DNA of 64,000 nucleotides from Desulfomonilaceae bacterium. Its GTDB lineage: Bacteria > Desulfobacterota > Desulfomonilia > Desulfomonilales > Desulfomonilaceae. The position numbers and the translations under genes are program-made. Positions 49,975 through 58,701 of the stretch are shown here, piece by piece; within the stretch, counting starts at the first letter, position 1; each line of letters opens with the position of its first letter. The DNA lies in the NCBI GenBank assembly GCA_041662605.1, contig JBAZSD010000003.1:1-64000 (forward strand). The letters run 5' to 3'. Under the pieces are notes generated by a model. The model was not told where the DNA came from and made no database searches. It saw only the letters and a list, made by a program, of their open reading frames with translations.

Positions 49975-50517
49975 TCAAAATCTCGGAATCAGAAACGTCG
50001 TTTTCTCTCTATATTCCTCATATTCCTGTCCGAACCGCATTCGCAATTCTTTCTCTTCAATAAACTTACTGTAACAAGTTCCGATTAGAAGAATCAGACA
50101 AGACATTATAAACCCAATAGTTATGGAGTCCACAATGGTTCCAACTCCGAGAAAATAAATAATCACTCCGAGTAACATTGGGTTTCGGCATATTCTGTAG
50201 GGACCATCTACAATTAATTTTTGAGACGGAGCTACGGGAACCGGCGTACCTTTTCCGGTTCTAATCAACGACACGAACGTCCAGACCATTAGGAAGAATC
50301 CAAACGCAAGGCTTAACAGCGCAACCATTATCTGTAAAATCCGAAGCCTATGAGTTAGGAAATATTCTTCAATGCCGTAACTGGCCAGTAACAGGAGCAG
50401 AGGAATTATGATTAGAAACAGAGAGGCCCCTACCAATGCTACTACCGTTTTGTAGCCAGTGGACCTGTGTTTTCCAGCGGCTTCTACTATTGCCTCCACC
50501 AGTTTATTGGTAATCAT
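49975..50517 (-). CDS. Isoprenylcysteine carboxyl methyltransferase-like membrane methyltransferase
   Basis: 180 residues with four to five membrane helices. C-terminal G-P-Y-R-I-C-R-N-P-M-L-L-G and F-I-E-E-K-E-L-R-M-R-F-G-Q-E-Y-E-E-Y are the SAM-binding signatures of the ICMT/phospholipid methyltransferase family. Substrate (lipid or protein) unknown. It starts 12 bases beyond the TetR-like frame and probably belongs to the MaoC-TetR transcript. Confidence 0.85.
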   Translation of the reverse strand: MITNKLVEAIVEAAGKHRSTGYKTVVALVGASLFLIIIPLLLLLASYGIEEYFLTHRLRILQIMVALLSLAFGFFLMVWTFVSLIRTGKGTPVPVAPSQKLIVDGPYRICRNPMLLGVIIYFLGVGTIVDSITIGFIMSCLILLIGTCYSKFIEEKELRMRFGQEYEEYREKTTFLIPRF

Positions 50518-50529
50518 AGCGTCATTTCC

Positions 50530-50889
50530 TCAAACAGGTTTTTTTCTATTCTCGCTGATGAACCTTCTAAGCTTCCTACGGGGTGTATCGATATGAAAAG
50601 TTTCCGGCAATAACTCCATGTGTCCTTTTAATCCGGCTTCGGTAATCAACAGAAATAGATCCTCTTTGTTATCAAAGAAATCGTATATTGAGCCTTCTGC
50701 AACCCCCTCTAATCCTGCGATCTCGGAAACCTAGGTCTTGTTGAACCTATATTCAGCAAATACCTTTTCCGCACGAAGCACGATCCGGTCTCCCTTTTCA
50801 ACCGTTGACAGAATCAAAGACATGATATCTTTCCAGGCGCTACTGTTTTTTTCAATCGCTTCGAAATCAAGGAAAACAGGTCGACTCAC
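50530..50889 (-). pseudogene. TetR-family regulator fragment with an in-frame amber codon
   Basis: 119 codons starting at GTG 50889, which overlaps the MaoC stop as GTGA (coupling). The DNA-binding region reads L-R-A-E-K-V-F-A-E-Y-R-F-N-K-T, then TAG (50733-50731), then V-S-E-I-A-G-L-E-G-V-A-E-G-S-I-Y-D-F-F-D-N-K-E-D-L-F-L. The remainder is short (TetR proteins are about 200 residues), with an early stop at 50530, so the ligand domain is missing. TAG hits the helix-turn-helix, so the product is probably dead. It may once have controlled the MaoC and methyltransferase genes. Confidence 0.8.
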
Positions 50890-51323
50890 CGAGGCGCCTT
50901 TCTAGGTGGCGAGACCACGGCTGACCCTTCCGCCACTACCACGTCTTTTTGATTCGTCCAAGTTAACGCCACCTTTACCCACTTTTTGTCCGAGATCTTT
51001 TCAACGATTTCTCCGGTAACCGTAATCGTGTCGCCAAAAAATACCGGGGCTTTGAAGCGAGTCGAGAATTCGACTGCGATAGTCCCAAGCCCAGGCAGTT
51101 TCATTCCAACTAATGGAGCTGACAGCGCCTGTGTCAGCGGCCCATGAGCTACACGGCTACCAAAAGACGTTTTCTTCGCATATTCCTCGTTCACATGCAT
51201 AGGATTAAAATCACCAGATATTCCAGCAAACAGGTAAACATCCGTTTCCGTAATCGTCTTTGAAACAGAATCTTTCTCGCCAAGTTCAAGCTCTTCATAT
51301 GATCTACCAAGTTGTAAGTCCAT
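50886..51323 (-). CDS. MaoC-family (R)-specific enoyl-CoA hydratase
   Basis: 145 residues. F-A-G-I-S-G-D-F-N-P-M-H-V-N (catalytic Asp/His) and V-A-H-G-P-L-T-Q-A-L are the hydratase site; F-S-T-R-F-K-A-P-V-F-F-G-D-T-I-T completes the fold. Close to 40331-40759 in sequence. Its stop overlaps the start of the TetR fragment. It probably acts in fatty-acid or aromatic-acid degradation with other enzymes outside the window. Confidence 0.94.
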   Translation of the reverse strand: MDLQLGRSYEELELGEKDSVSKTITETDVYLFAGISGDFNPMHVNEEYAKKTSFGSRVAHGPLTQALSAPLVGMKLPGLGTIAVEFSTRFKAPVFFGDTITVTGEIVEKISDKKWVKVALTWTNQKDVVVAEGSAVVSPPRKAPR

Positions 51324-51650
51324 AAATGCCTCCTAATTCAGTCAACTGACTTCTGGGCCCCATGACGACCTGTCTGGTTTGACGCGTTTAGTTTACCTTG
51401 GAAATTACAAGAAAGCCACATGCTCCAATCCCTTCGCGCTTGACATTTGTCGTGCGTCATTCGGGCTAGCTACTTCTTTGCCCAAATCCTCGGAGATACG
51501 TCTCATTTTTGTCACTAACTGGGCGTGTGGTAGATTTCAAGCTCCGGTTTAGTACGATTTTGTTTCATGATAGTGATAATTTTTTCAAGCGAAGCACAGG
51601 TATTGGGGTCGCAATGGATTGCGCCTGCGCTGCAGGATTGCTGATTCGAA
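51324..51650. other. Intergenic region, no gene recognised
   Basis: About 330 bases between the acyltransferase pair and MaoC, all on the minus strand. No convincing gene, terminator or repeat. Confidence 0.35.
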
Positions 51651-53048
51651 TCAGATGTCTTCCTGAAGTACACGCATAAATAGATCCATAAAGTCCTCAG
51701 CTTCTTTTCGGGAAAAGAGGGAACCCGAAGCCGCCAGAACAAGATTGAGCCTCTTCAGAAATGAATAGACTATCAAAACCAACGGCGTGCTCGTAAGGTG
51801 TTTATAGCCTGTTCCATATACTTCGGTTATATGGGTCTCACCTACACCGGTTGGATAAGAATCGAGCGTTGGTTTACCATTCTTCATTTCCGGCCATACA
51901 ACTCCCAAGAGTGTTACTGCGATCGAGCATTGATGTTTCTGGGTTATCTGATGAACAACCTTTCGCCTCGCATTGAATGGCAAGAGACTTGTGCAGGAAA
52001 TCATCCTGGCGACATTCTTATAATGCTTCAAGTCCATCTGTTTCCGAAACTGCCTGATTCGTTCAGTTGACAGTGAATGAATTAGTTTTTTAGGGTCTTT
52101 TCTCTCATTCGAGCCAGACTCAAAAAATAATGCGCTCACATTGTTCAAGTGATCCAGGCTTGCATATCTGCCTCTTATATTCATAGTCAAGGCCGTTGTA
52201 ACATTACCGGTTTCTACGTTTCGAATTCTGTTCCATTTTTCTATCGCTAGATTGCTGGAGGCTATCAGGATGTCTACAAGATTTTCCCCTTTTTTTTGCG
52301 TAGACATGGTTAGGCTTGCTGTTTCTTCGACGGATAGAAGTCTCTTGACATGATACTGCTTTTCATCTGTTTGTAGCCCTGTCCCGGCAGGCAAAGGAGG
52401 TTTTGAAAACAAAGGCTTAATGGCCAACCGGCAAGTATGGACGATGTCCTCCCATTTGCGCACCCTGACCTTCACAGTTCTTTTCCTGGAAGTGGACAGA
52501 CCATGAGTCATCATGCCGGGAAAATCATCCCTGACACCCGTTAGCAACTCCCGGTACTGCAGAAAGCATTGTCTGCCGAATTCAGAAGCTGTAGCGGCGT
52601 CAAAGGCTGCATGATGTGCGATTGCTACTGCTACATAATGATCGTGTGAAATTCTCAACAAATGAATCTCACCTGGCGGTTCCTCGAATAGATCCCAATC
52701 CCTGTCCAGTCTAGGGGTTAGATGGTTCAACACGGTGTCAAGAATGGGAACAGCGGCCTGCTGATCCTTCAGATACGATATGATAATGGGAAACTCGACA
52801 TCAGGACGGGGATGCCAGCACAAGTAATGCCTGCTCTTTTTCCTTGTCTCCTTCAGGCAACAGAGGAGTTGCGGAAACCACTCCAGTGCCCTCATCACGG
52901 ACGGTTTCAACAAGCTCTCGTCAAATGGGCCTTTGATCTCGAATGCAGTCACCAGAAGGTTCTTGGTATTGGCGAAACTGGTCAGTGCAATCATCTCGGA
53001 GTTTGGGTCCAGGAACTTTGATGGCGCCAACGGCTCTAACCCTTTCAT
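51651..53048 (-). CDS. Stand-alone condensation-type acyltransferase (paralogue 2)
   Basis: 465 residues. A-I-A-H-H-A-A-F-D-A-A-T-A-S-E-F is the H-H-x-x-x-D active-site motif of the condensation/CoA-dependent acyltransferase superfamily (with A in place of the usual G after D). The D-W-D-L-F-E-E-P-P-G-E-I-H-L-L-R-I block before it also recurs in the upstream paralogue. It has no carrier or adenylation domain. The ATG overlaps the upstream gene's stop (ATGA). Substrate unknown: amide or ester formation, or wax/alcohol acylation, are possible. Confidence 0.8.
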   Translation of the reverse strand: MKGLEPLAPSKFLDPNSEMIALTSFANTKNLLVTAFEIKGPFDESLLKPSVMRALEWFPQLLCCLKETRKKSRHYLCWHPRPDVEFPIIISYLKDQQAAVPILDTVLNHLTPRLDRDWDLFEEPPGEIHLLRISHDHYVAVAIAHHAAFDAATASEFGRQCFLQYRELLTGVRDDFPGMMTHGLSTSRKRTVKVRVRKWEDIVHTCRLAIKPLFSKPPLPAGTGLQTDEKQYHVKRLLSVEETASLTMSTQKKGENLVDILIASSNLAIEKWNRIRNVETGNVTTALTMNIRGRYASLDHLNNVSALFFESGSNERKDPKKLIHSLSTERIRQFRKQMDLKHYKNVARMISCTSLLPFNARRKVVHQITQKHQCSIAVTLLGVVWPEMKNGKPTLDSYPTGVGETHITEVYGTGYKHLTSTPLVLIVYSFLKRLNLVLAASGSLFSRKEAEDFMDLFMRVLQEDI

Positions 53049-54442
53049 GCGCCCCCAAAGGGATCCTCAACCAGAACATCTGCAAGCAGGCTCACAAAGC
53101 GCTCAGTCTCGGCTCGGGTGAAATGGTTCGCTGATGCCATGATCTGAAGGTTGAGCCTTTTGCGAAAAGTATATGCCCCCAGAATCAAGGGGCAGCTATA
53201 TCCAAGTTTATATGGGATCGCATGAAATTCAATGAGGTTGAGACCTCCAGCCTCCTTCAGATATGAGTCTCCAGTCCGCCGCCCTTCCCTGGTTTCCGGC
53301 CACATCATCCCGAATGGGGCAATCAGGATTGGGATAAGGGGAATATGGCATACAAAGTGGGCTATGCGCTGTCTTGCTGACAAAGGAAGACCCCTAACAG
53401 TGTCAGCCAGCCTGCATCCAGCCAGCCAGGCCCTGATGTCCGCCAGACTGTCAGACTGCTCCCGTCTTCGCTGTGAAACCGACCTGGAAAACAGTTCCGG
53501 ATTCGTCCGCTCATTTTCACGCAATTTCACAACGAGAGAAGACGTATTCGAAGCGACTTCCGCTTGTCCAAACCTTCCTCTCATTTGTACTGTGACACAA
53601 ATCACTATGTTGCCAAGCTTTCTTATTTTAAGAAAGGCGTTCCATTTGTCTACTGTCGAAGCCATGCCTCCCAAGAGGGCATCAATGAAGGGACTCCCTC
53701 GTCTCGAAACGTTTTTTACAACACGATCTGTCTGTTCCGGGGTCAGGACCGACTTGGCATAGTGTACTCCAATATCAAGTGGTTTTCCGTTTCCCCTTGG
53801 AAGAGTAGGCCTGGAGAAATAAGGGCTAAGGACGTTTTTTACAAAGAAAGCCGCATCGCTCCATCTTGTCCTTTTCAATTCTACCATCCGATTTTTCACG
53901 CTGGACACATGGTCGTAATCATGGGCCCATTCCGGCTCTCCTCCGGTCACGATCTTATGGTAGCGTCCCAGAAATGCTCGGTAGAATGCCGCCAAGGTCC
54001 ATCCATCGGCAGCGGCATGGTGTACCATCGTTAGGAGACTACTCCGTCCGTCAGGGAAACGAATCAGGTGAAATTCAGTTGGCGCAGTGTGAAATAGGTC
54101 CCAATCCTTCTCCAGGCTTTGATGGAGGCTCTGGAGTAACGAATGCTGAAAACCGAGATGGGAATCAGTTACCGCCATATTTGAAAGTCTAATTTCTGGT
54201 TGAAAATCCGAATCCAGAAACCATGTCAAGCGCCTTTCCCCTTGAATCCTGGATTCTTTCACGTAACTCGAAAATTCCGGAAAACTCGGCAAAGAATCCC
54301 TCAAAGCTATACTTAAGGCGTCGATGTCGACTGCTCCTTCGACATCAAAGCCAAACAACATGATGTTTTTTGCGTCCGGATAGTTGGAGTAAACCATCAG
54401 TTCTGACATTCCATCAAGCGCTCTGGGCAATTCTCTGGACAT
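53045..54442 (-). CDS. Stand-alone condensation-type acyltransferase (paralogue 1)
   Basis: 465 residues with M-V-H-H-A-A-A-D-G-W-T-L-A-A-F-Y, the complete H-H-x-x-x-D-G motif, and the same D-W-D-L-F-H-T-A-P-T-E-F-H-L-I-R block as paralogue 2; C-terminal F-G-M-M-W-P-E-T-R-E-G-R is shared as W-P-E-M-K-N-G-K. ATG 54442 is used. The two genes are coupled (4-base overlap) and probably make a complex or act in sequence. About 300 bases upstream is the orphan Cas6 gene, which is unrelated in function as far as known. Confidence 0.8.
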   Translation of the reverse strand: MSRELPRALDGMSELMVYSNYPDAKNIMLFGFDVEGAVDIDALSIALRDSLPSFPEFSSYVKESRIQGERRLTWFLDSDFQPEIRLSNMAVTDSHLGFQHSLLQSLHQSLEKDWDLFHTAPTEFHLIRFPDGRSSLLTMVHHAAADGWTLAAFYRAFLGRYHKIVTGGEPEWAHDYDHVSSVKNRMVELKRTRWSDAAFFVKNVLSPYFSRPTLPRGNGKPLDIGVHYAKSVLTPEQTDRVVKNVSRRGSPFIDALLGGMASTVDKWNAFLKIRKLGNIVICVTVQMRGRFGQAEVASNTSSLVVKLRENERTNPELFSRSVSQRRREQSDSLADIRAWLAGCRLADTVRGLPLSARQRIAHFVCHIPLIPILIAPFGMMWPETREGRRTGDSYLKEAGGLNLIEFHAIPYKLGYSCPLILGAYTFRKRLNLQIMASANHFTRAETERFVSLLADVLVEDPFGGA

Positions 54443-54445
54443 CAA

Positions 54446-54749
54446 GTATTCTCAAAGGGTCGCCGAATGGGGGGCTTGGGTTCGCTCACGGACTCCGACG
54501 ATGTAATGGAAATTTTAATGTAAAAAAGGATACCAGGGGGTTTCAAAGCATAATTCCGGTGATTGATTTAGCGCAAGCAAGAAATACCAGCATCGCAAAC
54601 ATTCCTCAAAAATTCAAATGAAAATTTAGCGTCTATATGTCGTTAGCCCCCCATTTGGACATTCTTGCTGAAGCGAAGTTCTTTTTAATCGTTGGGCCTT
54701 ATATTGAATATTGTAAAAGCGCTATCCGGGGTCCCTCATGACAAAAGCC
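54446..54749. other. Intergenic region, no gene or CRISPR array
   Basis: About 300 bases between the acyltransferase pair and Cas6. No direct repeats; no gene seen. Confidence 0.4.
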
Positions 54750-55697
54750 TTACACTCCCGATTCCAAGGCAGGGTCTTGAATCATCTCTATCTTCCCCAG
54801 ACCGAACGTGGTGGCTTTGCCTAAATGCACCTTGGAAGAATATCTGATTAGAGGCAGGAACTCGCTGAGTCTTCCCCTGTATGTGATTTCGCCCACCATA
54901 CCCCCAAGTTGCATTCTCACCTGCTGTCGATTGGAAAATCTTGTCCAGTCCAGCCATTCCAGTGATGAATCTATTGTCTCAACATCCGAGGCACGTTTTA
55001 TAAGGCCCACATAATCCAGGTTAGGCTCACCATTGCCAAAGTGGTTATTAAGGCTGGAAATTCGTCGCAACATCGAACGCGTAAGAATATGAAAAGGCAA
55101 TTCTGTATGGAACTTATTCTGGAATTTAAGCCTTAGCGGGGTTTCAATGCATATAGTAATTTCAAACTCCCGGCCGTCATCTTCGAGACCTTCATCGAAG
55201 GGCATGTCAATCTCACATCCCATCAACACAAATCCGTCGGTTCCTTCATAGACTATTCTGGATGAAGACGATACTCGGACAAGGTCATACCCAGGCCTGC
55301 TTCCTTCGAGCAACCTGCCAATCCCTATCTTTCCCATTTCTTCAAACGCGTATACAAAATACGGCAGGTAGCCATTGGCAAAACCAAACAACAGAATAGA
55401 GAAATTAAATTCGTCCCCATTCGAGAACCTGGTCTTCGCACTGTCGGGCGGCTCGATGACAAAGGGATGAGGCCTTACCCCATTCCCGGCGCCTTCTTGA
55501 GGCTGCGCATTTTCAAAAATTCTAACATAAGCGCAGCTCTTTAGTAGCTGACAGCGTCGGCAGTCTTGGTGCTTTAACGCACAGGCTACATTCTTTAGAG
55601 CTATCCCGAAAGCCCCCCTGAAAGTGGATCCTTTGTAACGAGGGAGAATAGCGTCTGAATTGAAAACTGAATGGAAATCGTATTTACCAAATTGCAC
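54750..55697 (-). CDS. cas6: CRISPR-associated Cas6-family RAMP endoribonuclease, orphan
   Basis: 315 residues from GTG 55697 (GGGGGG five bases upstream). L-P-R-Y-K-G-S-T-F-R-G-A-F-G, the Cys set C-R-R-C...C-A-Y-V-R-I-F-E, and the C-terminal glycine-rich loop H-L-G-K-A-T-T-F-G-L-G-K fit the Cas6 RAMP proteins that cut pre-crRNA. G-E-I-T-Y-R-G-R-L-S-E-F-L-P-L precedes the loop, as usual. No other cas gene or repeat array is near, so it either works with arrays elsewhere or is a relic. A nearby His that would serve as catalytic residue is not certain (L-N-N-H-F-G is a candidate). Confidence 0.8.
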   Translation of the reverse strand: MQFGKYDFHSVFNSDAILPRYKGSTFRGAFGIALKNVACALKHQDCRRCQLLKSCAYVRIFENAQPQEGAGNGVRPHPFVIEPPDSAKTRFSNGDEFNFSILLFGFANGYLPYFVYAFEEMGKIGIGRLLEGSRPGYDLVRVSSSSRIVYEGTDGFVLMGCEIDMPFDEGLEDDGREFEITICIETPLRLKFQNKFHTELPFHILTRSMLRRISSLNNHFGNGEPNLDYVGLIKRASDVETIDSSLEWLDWTRFSNRQQVRMQLGGMVGEITYRGRLSEFLPLIRYSSKVHLGKATTFGLGKIEMIQDPALESGV

Positions 55698-55712
55698 TTG
55701 AGCCCCCCTCAA

Positions 55713-56079
55713 TCGTTACGGTTTCAGTATTGGGATGTAAACCGGTACCCTATACAAACCCTAATGCAAGAAGCTCAAACGCTCATGATAAAAGCCGCCT
55801 GACAGGTGACAAACAATTTGATGGCTTGATCATGGGACATACCCCTTGAAAATTGTGTTTACAATAAAGTTATCAGTAATTAACTTGCCCAAGATCCGGT
55901 ATTTTACTATCACTTACATTAACGTAATGTAAAGGTAATAAGCGGGATGCAACACTTTTTGTTTACAGACAGGGGTTCTTCTTTTAGGCTATTTAGATAT
56001 ATCAATGCCGCTGAAAATAATTTCCAGGAGCAGGCTTCCCCCGATAAATATCGTGGGAAGTCGCTTTTCCGGTTACCTT
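55713..56079. other. Intergenic region, no CRISPR array
   Basis: About 370 bases, AT-rich, upstream of Cas6 and downstream of DUF169. No repeated units were found in the region; no gene recognised. Confidence 0.4.
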
Positions 56080-56865
56080 CTATATGTCCAATTCCTTACC
56101 CAGTTCTTTGTAATATTTCGGAAACTCAGGCTGAAAATTCTGGTAGAATGTCACAGGATATCTGGCTCCGAGGGCTTTACCCGCGTTTTTCAAGCCTTCA
56201 ACCATAGTTTCCAAACCAGAAGCTGGTATGGAAATCGCCATCTCGTCATCCTGGGTCATTGAGAAAATTCGATCTCCATTGCCTGGAATGGAAACTCTCG
56301 CTGCATTATCCTTGTATGGGCCTATGAGGTATTCCGTGCATTCAATTTTTCCACCAAGGTTTGCGGTGATCCTCTTACCGGTCATGTAAACCCACGCCTG
56401 AATCATTCTCATTATCTGGGCCGGATTGCCGTATGTCACTATTGTGTCAGGCTCAAGAGCAGTCTTGGCAAGTGGAGCGAGGTATACCCCCTTGTTTGGG
56501 TTCTTCTCGAGCGTAAACATGGAATCCGCTTCCATCCTGGCTGAGTCCATATCTTTCGACAGGGTGACGTTGCATAGCAGTTTGCTCATTACCGCTTTTT
56601 GGTCGGATGCTGGAGTAAATCCAAACGCTATCATTGCCGGGACGCAGATGAGGTCTTCTCGTCCAAGCCCAACCGGCCATCCGTAGATTCGAGCCATTGT
56701 CACGCCCTGGCAAATCGTAACCCTCTTGCCCAAGACCTGAGAAGGACGTCTGGTTTTTTCTGGGAAGTCCGAAGTGTCCAAGAATTTCACACCAATGGGT
56801 TGACTTCTCAGCCTAAGGTTTTCGTAAATGAAGTTGGCCTGCTCTAGACGCGTTTCTCCTGGCAT
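56080..56865 (-). CDS. DUF169 family protein
   Basis: 261 residues. R-S-Q-P-I-G-V-K-F near the N-terminus, T-I-C-Q-G-V-T-M-A-R-I-Y-G-W, and T-A-N-L-G-G-K-I-E-C-T-E-Y are the conserved DUF169 blocks, widespread in anaerobes and archaea; conserved cysteines suggest a metal or cluster site (inference). Function unknown. AGGAGATTC precedes the ATG. It is on the same strand, downstream of the two tRNA genes. Confidence 0.88.
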   Translation of the reverse strand: MPGETRLEQANFIYENLRLRSQPIGVKFLDTSDFPEKTRRPSQVLGKRVTICQGVTMARIYGWPVGLGREDLICVPAMIAFGFTPASDQKAVMSKLLCNVTLSKDMDSARMEADSMFTLEKNPNKGVYLAPLAKTALEPDTIVTYGNPAQIMRMIQAWVYMTGKRITANLGGKIECTEYLIGPYKDNAARVSIPGNGDRIFSMTQDDEMAISIPASGLETMVEGLKNAGKALGARYPVTFYQNFQPEFPKYYKELGKELDI

Positions 56866-56975
56866 AATGAATCTCCTTCCGATAGATTGAGAAATTGAAA
56901 CTTTATGGACGGGCCATTATGTAATTAACTGGATGGCGGATTAGAATCTGGAATAGTCGGTCGGGAAAAAATGAA

Positions 56976-57053
56976 TGGCGTCCCCAAGGGGATTCGAACC
57001 CCTGTCGCAGGCGTGAAAGGCCTGTGTCCTAGGCCAGACTAGACGATGGGGAC
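56976..57053 (-). tRNA. tRNA-Glu (anticodon TTC), CCA encoded
   Basis: The minus strand gives acceptor GTCCCCA/TGGGGAC, anticodon stem CAGGC/GCCTG closing loop CTTTCAC (anticodon TTC), T arm with GGTTCGAATCC, discriminator G and an encoded CCA. All stems pair. Confidence 0.97.
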
Positions 57054-57087
57054 GCTGAAATAAACCAGCGACTCTCGGCTGATTTTT

Positions 57088-57162
57088 TGGTAGGCCGTGC
57101 TGGGATCGAACCAGCGACTCTCTGCTTAAAAGGCAGATACTCTACCCCTGAGTTAACGGCCC
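57088..57162 (-). tRNA. tRNA-Lys (anticodon TTT), CCA encoded
   Basis: Acceptor GGGCCGT/ACGGCCT (one G-T pair), anticodon stem TCTGC/GCAGA with loop CTTTTAA (anticodon TTT), T arm with GTTCGATCC, discriminator A, encoded CCA. It lies 34 bases upstream of tRNA-Glu on the same strand, so they are probably co-transcribed. Confidence 0.97.
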
Positions 57163-57410
57163 GCTTGTATTTGGCTGCGCCAACATTTCAATAGGCGTCC
57201 CATGACCAGCTCGCAAAGCCCCGTCGCGACGCCATCTATTAAGTAAAACACATCAGTTTTGACGTGTCAATAGTCTGTCCTAAAATTGTCCAACACAAAT
57301 TTCCCGAATACTATTTCGGCCTCTCTTGAATTGGGACATCAAAAATGATTTCATTCCCTTTCTGTTTTCACGATTCCAGACATAAATTCATTGGTCAGGA
57401 GCGCAATTAA

Positions 57411-58139
57411 ATGACTGAGTCGCAATCCAAACGAGTCGGCTGGGCGATTGTAGCTTTACTGCTCTTGTCCGGCGTCATGATCAGCGTATTAATATACCTG
57501 GGAGATTGGGACCTGAAGCTGTCCTCGGGGTTTCATGACTCAGGGCCCGGACACACCGGATGGCCGATTGGGAAGCAATCACCATGGCTAGAATTCTATC
57601 GTTTCGGAGAATACCCTGCGATCATAATGGCCGTCGTCGCTTTGATCCTGTATCTGCTAACGAGGGTAAACAGATTCCCATCCAAATACTCCAAATCGCT
57701 TCTCGTGATAGTCCTAACAGTAATACTTGGGCCAGGCCTCGTAGTAAACGGTATACTGAAACCACTCTGGGGCCGGCCAAGGCCGGCCGACACTGTAACG
57801 TTCGGAGGAGCGTATCAGTATAGAGGGGTCTTCAGCCCAGCCGGTCCCAACGATGGCAAATCTTTCGTTTCAGGCCATTGCGCAAACGCGTTCGCCATTG
57901 CCTCCGGAGTCGCATTATTCCCATACGCTCCCGGATTGGCCGGACTTTTTCTGGGCGTCGGCTTGGCGTTCGGAGCGCTTGGGTGCTTCGCAAGGATCGT
58001 TCAGGGCGCCCATTTCCTTTCCGACACTTTGTGGTCCGGCGTAATAGTGTTTTCAATAATTGCTTGGCTCTATTTTTGCCTGTTTAAGATACCTGCGAAA
58101 ATTGATGATGATACGGATGACGGCTCTGGACACAGTTGA
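57411..58139 (+). CDS. PAP2-family membrane phosphatase
   Basis: 242 residues, about six membrane helices. Phosphatase motifs in order: K-P-L-W-G-R-P-R-P, F-V-S-G-H-C-A-N-A (variant of P-S-G-H), and A-R-I-V-Q-G-A-H-F-L-S-D, the latter with A for S/T in S-R-x-x-x-x-x-H-x-x-x-D. It dephosphorylates lipid phosphates or lipid A in the membrane. It is the first of three plus-strand envelope genes, though gaps make an operon uncertain. Confidence 0.88.
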   Translation: MTESQSKRVGWAIVALLLLSGVMISVLIYLGDWDLKLSSGFHDSGPGHTGWPIGKQSPWLEFYRFGEYPAIIMAVVALILYLLTRVNRFPSKYSKSLLVIVLTVILGPGLVVNGILKPLWGRPRPADTVTFGGAYQYRGVFSPAGPNDGKSFVSGHCANAFAIASGVALFPYAPGLAGLFLGVGLAFGALGCFARIVQGAHFLSDTLWSGVIVFSIIAWLYFCLFKIPAKIDDDTDDGSGHS

Positions 58140-58268
58140 CCCAGATAAAATAATGGTCATTTCAAGACGCCGCTGAGTCGCATAACCACTGATGTGTCTT
58201 CGGCTTGACCTTACCAACTCATTTATATATAATCACTTATGATTTTAAGATCTTTATACGAGTTGACC

Positions 58269-58697
58269 ATGTTTCCAAAAAGTTTCCTGTCAAGCTGGCC
58301 ATTTTTTCTGGTGATAGTAGCGCTCGTGTCGATCCCGTTGATGGGCTTACGGTTGACAAACGCTCAGTATCCAATGGCCCCCTCGCCTCCTCAAGGTCCT
58401 CCTGCCGGATATCCTCCACAGCAGGCGCCTTACCAGCAACCCCAGCCACAACCACTGGCTTATGCCTTCCGCCCCAATCTCACCAACCCGGAATATGGGC
58501 AATGTCTCGGAATGGAAAAGCGGTGGCAGAGCCTGTACCAGTCATACTATGCTCTCTACAATCAAGCGCGAGGGATGAATCCAAGTGATCCGCAATATGC
58601 GCAAACAGCGAATTATGTAAATTACATGAAGAGTCAACTAGACGCGGCGTGGGCCGAATTCAGCGGCAAATGCGTATATTTCCCTGAACGTCGGTAA
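58269..58697 (+). CDS. Small exported proline-rich protein
   Basis: 142 residues. A signal peptide (F-F-L-V-I-V-A-L-V-S-I-P-L-M-G-L) is followed by a P-P-Q-G-P-P-A-G-Y-P-P-Q-Q linker and a small conserved-looking domain with two cysteines (Q-C-L-G-M-E-K-R, G-K-C-V-Y-F-P). Start ATG 58269 is preferred over 58239 because of the signal sequence; ribosome sites for both are weak. Family not recognised. It lies five bases before the membrane-protein gene downstream. Confidence 0.6.
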   Translation: MFPKSFLSSWPFFLVIVALVSIPLMGLRLTNAQYPMAPSPPQGPPAGYPPQQAPYQQPQPQPLAYAFRPNLTNPEYGQCLGMEKRWQSLYQSYYALYNQARGMNPSDPQYAQTANYVNYMKSQLDAAWAEFSGKCVYFPERR

Positions 58698-58701
58698 TCG
58701 G

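Noticed and set aside
54446..56079. CRISPR array near the Cas6 gene
   Set aside because: I read both flanks and found no spaced direct repeats.
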